DNA from: Ignelater luminosus
Taxonomy: Eukaryota > Arthropoda > Insecta > Coleoptera > Elateridae
Reading direction: 5' to 3'
DNA length: 64,000 bases
NCBI GenBank assembly: GCA_011009095.1
Contig: VTPC01000866.1
Coordinates: forward strand, 62,001-126,000
Position numbers and translations under genes: made by a program
Notes under the pieces: generated by a model
Seen by the model: only the letters and a program-made list of their open reading frames with translations
Database searches by the model: none
What the model was told of the DNA's origin: nothing
In this document: positions 60,546-64,000 of the stretch, one piece after another
How positions within the stretch are numbered: the first letter of the stretch is position 1
Layout: every line of letters begins with the position of its first letter

Positions 60546-62783
60546 CAGGGCCGGCGTAACCGGTAGGGCGAGCGGGCAGCCGCCCAAGAGCAGCCGAATT
60601 TTTAGGGCAGCCAAAATTCAAAACCAGCAAAAAATTTTAATAATAAAACAATATTACCTTGATTAAAAATATAAATAAAAATTATAAAAAACTATACACT
60701 AAATATAAGCTATAAGGTATAATAATTTATGGAAACTGACTACCAGCAACCAATAACCGTTGAATTTATTTGTTAAGTGCATTTTTCTCTCCCTTTAAGT
60801 AGGTATAACTGGTATAACTGTGAAATTACTAGAAGCACCGTAAACTAACATCCTGTAATAAATACTTTCTTTTATCCTAACATAAATGAAGTGGCGTATC
60901 TAAGGTGTGGCAGGCAGAGCATGTTCCCTGGGAAGGGGAGCCATTTGGTGCCACTTGCTATGTAGCACCCGTCTTTAACTTGGGCCTAGAAATTCGTAAA
61001 GCTAAGTACTTTGGTCTCATGTTCGATTCGACTTCTGATCAGGCACATGGTGAGCAAGTTTCAGAAATAATAAGATATGTGGAAGTCGATTTTGAAAAAA
61101 GAAACAGTTCGTATTACAGAATCCTGCCTTAGTCTTATTCAGACGAACCTAAAAGACGCTAAAAACTTAGTTAAGATCATCTTGAACCAGTTAGAGAAGG
61201 ATAAAATAGACTTGCAGAATTGTCGGTCACAGTGCTATAATAATGCTGCTGTGATGGCTGGACACAAAAGTGGTGTTTAGGAAAGAATAAATAAGAAGAA
61301 CCATTTACCAGTGTTTGTGAACTGTGATAATCATTCACTCAACTTGGTTGGTGTACACGCAGCCAAACAGGACGCAATAATAGTAACATTTTTTTGGAAC
61401 GATTCAAGCTCTCTACGTATTGGTTTCCTCGTCAACTCAACGCTGGGAAAAACTCAAACACGCTGTGCCTACATCTCTTAAGTCGGAGTCCATAACAAGA
61501 TGAAGTGCAAGGAAAGAAGTTGTGAAGCCCACAAATAAATACCTTGACGATATAGTTAAAGTTCCCCAAGTCATGATGAACAGTAAATATGAGACTAGTG
61601 AACCAATAAGTGAAGCTAGATAGTTGTACGACCGTATGTTAAGTCATGATTTTCTGACTAGATTTTTGGGATAAAATAGTCATTCCTATTGAACGGGTTC
61701 AAAAAAGACTGCAAGATCCGAGCATGGACTTTTCAGATTTGAAAGCTCTCAGAGGTCATTTTCACGATGAAAGAGAAATTTTGACAACTGAAAAGTTTGA
61801 TTTAGATTCTGTCAAGATTGGGATGTTGAAACCAAAAAACGACCAAAACAAAAGAAAAGAATGCCGGATTAACAGCTAAACAGGAAATTGAAAGAGTCCT
61901 GAAGGGAACAATTGATCGTCTTTCTACGGAAATTGCTGACAGGTTCACTCGTTTGCATAAAAGGGACGAGAAGTTTGGGTTTCTACTTGACGTTGAAGGA
62001 TTGTCTCACAGTAGTGACAGTGACCTCTTAAAACTAAAATGCGAAAATTCAGGAAATTGCTATAACTGCGATGTTGATGGTCAACAATTATACGAAGACA
62101 TTTTGCACTTCAGAATGTTGTTTACAAGCCGGACCAGCATTTAAATATTAAGACCTGAAGAAGTTATGCAATTTATTGTGCAATATGGAGATGAGAGCGT
62201 ATTTCCAAATTTTCGTATAGCGATTCAAGTAAACTTAACAATTGCTGTATCCATTGCTAGCTGTGAAAGATCTTTTAGCAAATTAAAATTAATTTTAAAT
62301 TATTTGAGAGCCTCCATAGGTCAAAATCGATGCGATCTTGCTATACTGAGTATTAAAAGGCAAGAAGCTGCGATGACTGATTTCGACTTCGTTATTGATA
62401 CATTTGTATCAATGAAGACAAGGAAGGTACAGATTTAATAAGCTCTTTCTGGATGATTTATTTGGAATCTTTTTGACCTCGACACACGGAGTGCATAACT
62501 CGGAGAACATGCAGTTAAAAATGATCTGATAAGTGTGTCCAAAATTCGAGGTTTACTTTTGGAATCTCGTAAAGGGCAAGAGATACGAAGTCGGCTAAAT
62601 GAGATAAAAGTTGCCGAGTCGAAGGGCAAGTTTACTGGTATTCTTGTTCTTTTTTAAAAATGCATAGTTTACTAGAGAGCAATTCTAGTTACAGCCTAGC
62701 AGACAAAATGATAAATCTATTAGAATCTAGGGTAACCGAATAAATTTTGCCCAGAGGCGGCCAAAACTCTAGCGCCGGCCCTG
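60546..62783 (+). mobile_element. hAT element with perfect 8-bp duplication
   Basis: Both ends begin CAGGGCCGGCG when read inward (60546 onward and, in reverse, from 62783). The exact 8-mer CCTTCAAA flanks both sides (60538-60545 and 62784-62791). The 2238-bp element carries a broken transposase on the plus strand. The terminus resembles those at 3963 and 22750, but the internal gene is of a different hAT lineage. Confidence 0.95.
60905..62438 (+). pseudogene. hAT transposase remnant (ZMYM1-like)
   Basis: Pieces in order: KAKYFGLMFDSTSDQAHGEQ and VSEIIRYVEVDFEKR (60905-61132), ESCLSLIQTNLKDAKNLVKI and NCRSQCYNNAAVMAGHKSGV (61077-61280), then after a stop VFVNCDNHSLNLVGVHAAKQ near 61310-61370. 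The last open part, 62166-62438, has VSIASCERSFSKLKLILNYL and RCDLAILSI, the C-terminal hAT dimerisation region. The FDSTSD box and the NCDNHSLNL block are typical of ZMYM1-like hAT transposases. An N-terminal zinc finger is not visible. Several stops and shifts, and a collapsed stretch at 61400-61900, leave it non-functional. Confidence 0.85.
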
Positions 62784-63549
62784 CCTTCAAAACATTGAAA
62801 TTACCCGTTAAATACTTCTAGACAACAATAAAATTTACAATGTCAGAATTCTGAAGTGTTATTGAAAGATACAGTAGGCATTTTGCATATTTTCCCAATC
62901 TCTAGTCATAACAATTTCTGGAAATATCGATAATACAACTTTAGGTTAAAAACAAATGAAAACTTGAATTGTTTTTCTCTAAAATCAAGCAACCGTATAT
63001 CAAAATTATTGTACTCTTTGTAAGGATTCAAACAAAAAGAAAATTGTCATCTCTTGCATAAACGCAGGATGCTTAGGCGCCGATAAGACTTTTTCTAGGG
63101 GGAAACAGCATTTAGGCAAGTCCATTCACATCATTTATGTGTGTTATTGTCATTATCACATACAGTAATTTTGCCTCCTTTCCCAGATGCTTTTGCATTA
63201 TGTGCCAATATTGTTAGATCACCAATTACATAACTAAAATTATTTTACCAATCATCTTTTCTCTTTTATCAACGGAATACGTATTTGAAGTATGAACAAC
63301 GACGGAGATGCAGGTGGTGCCAGAAAGGCTATATTTTATATAATATGATTTTGGTTAAGACTTGTTGGTAAAATTCGTTTTATGTATGTTGTAAGACGAC
63401 AGGCCAAAGACTCAGTTGTAATAAATAACTATCACTTTCATGTTACTAAAATCCAAATTAAAAGACTATGTATGCATCAGCAAAATCTGATTAACCAAAG
63501 ACAAGAAAAAAAGCTTTTTTTGCAATGAAAGAAATAACAAGTATCCATA
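62784..63549. other. Intergenic stretch, nothing recognised
   Basis: AT-rich DNA between the hAT element and the LINE 5' repeat copy, without a supported gene or array. Confidence 0.45.
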
Positions 63550-63668
63550 TTTGATAGAATAAACACTAAAAACTTTACCATCGACTCAAAAATAAAAATT
63601 GAAATAAATTAGTAAAACAGTACTGACAAAAAAGACAATCTAAGAAAAAACCATAAATTGAGGATAAA
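63550..63668 (+). repeat. LINE 5' region repeat, second copy
   Basis: Homologous to 53038-53152. The shared sequence stops at GAGGATAAAAGA. Where the first copy continues into endonuclease, this one continues directly into the heptamer satellite. Confidence 0.65.
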
Positions 63669-64000
63669 AGACCACGACCCACGACTCACGACCCACGACC
63701 CACGACCCACGGCCCACGACCCACGACTCACGACCCACGACTCACGACCCACGACCCACGACTCACGACCCACAACCCACGACACACGACACACGACCCA
63801 CGACCCACGACCCACGACCCACAAATTACGACCCACCACCCACGACCCACGACCCACGACCAACGACACACGACCCACGACCCACGACTTACGACCCACG
63901 ACTCACTACCCACGACCCACGACCCACGACCCGCGACCCACGACCCACGACTCACGACCCACGACCCACGCCCCACGACCCACGACCCACGACTCACGAT
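63669..64000. repeat. Heptamer satellite (CCCACGA)n, running off the window
   Basis: More than 45 units of a 7-bp repeat continue to the last base. Units are mainly CCCACGA, with CTCACGA and CACACGA variants in no strict order. The unit is not a known insect telomere repeat (TTAGG or TCAGG). Because 21 bases hold three units, any reading frame without a stop stays open, so the WVVGRGS-like minus-strand frames here are an artefact. Composition is strikingly GC-rich compared with the rest. Confidence 0.95.

Noticed and set aside
63609..63997. Long minus-strand frames rich in WVVGRGS as a repetitive protein
   Set aside because: They are produced by a 7-bp satellite in which three units make 21 bases, so the frame cannot hit a stop. 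There is no start context, no flanking coding sequence and no reason to infer a gene.
63669..64000. Telomere array
   Set aside because: The heptamer does not match TTAGG or TCAGG, the insect telomere repeats I know, and variants are mixed irregularly.
1..64000. CRISPR arrays, operons, bacterial promoters, tRNA or rRNA genes
   Set aside because: The window is eukaryotic, and no spaced direct-repeat array or recognisable RNA gene was seen by eye. A tRNA or covariance-model scan was not possible.

Overview
The window is AT-rich eukaryotic DNA with spliced genes, mariner, hAT, P-like and LINE elements and no bacterial-style operons. It is almost certainly an insect chromosome. A beetle is my best guess, because of the firefly-luciferase-like acyl-CoA synthetase and the types of element present, but the sequence does not prove the order.

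Three host loci stand out. (1) A leucine-rich-repeat (LRR) receptor family on the plus strand has two complete genes at 38.6-40.3 kb and 46.4-50.4 kb and a truncated relative at 26.5-26.9 kb. The two complete genes share one architecture: a tiny first coding exon inside the signal peptide, a phase-2 intron, then one large exon with an LRR ectodomain, one membrane span and a short tail. The second carries a 5 x 17-residue stalk repeat with one N-glycosylation site in each of four units. (2) A complete seven-exon AMP-forming acyl-CoA synthetase of the 4-coumarate-CoA ligase/luciferase type lies on the minus strand at 56.6-60.0 kb (542 residues, all core motifs present). (3) One candidate orphan exon lies at 31.77 kb.

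Most of the rest is transposable elements, many with ends that can be read directly. 0-13.5 kb: a complete mariner with an intact transposase (811-2103); a hAT element with a degraded BED-finger transposase (3963-7402); two LINE remnants placed head to head (8.0-11.8 kb), the first split by a hAT MITE with a perfect 8-bp target duplication (9551-9863); and a decayed second mariner. 16-24 kb: a P-like element with a broken THAP-domain gene (16017-18040), a LINE fragment, a third mariner and a non-autonomous hAT element (22750-23931). 28.8-29.9 kb: a GC-rich retroposon flanked by a 12-bp duplication. 35.4-38.4 kb: a Sola-like element with 4-bp duplications and a two-exon, DUF7869-like transposase. 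53-55.3 kb: LINE and arthropod-repeat remnants. 60.5-62.8 kb: a further hAT element with a perfect 8-bp duplication. The window ends in a heptamer satellite.

The LRR genes and the synthetase are the only loci that look intact and host-encoded. I see no link between them beyond proximity. The element ends, target duplications and exon joins were read by eye. No similarity search was run, so family names rest on recognised motifs and on memory of those families.
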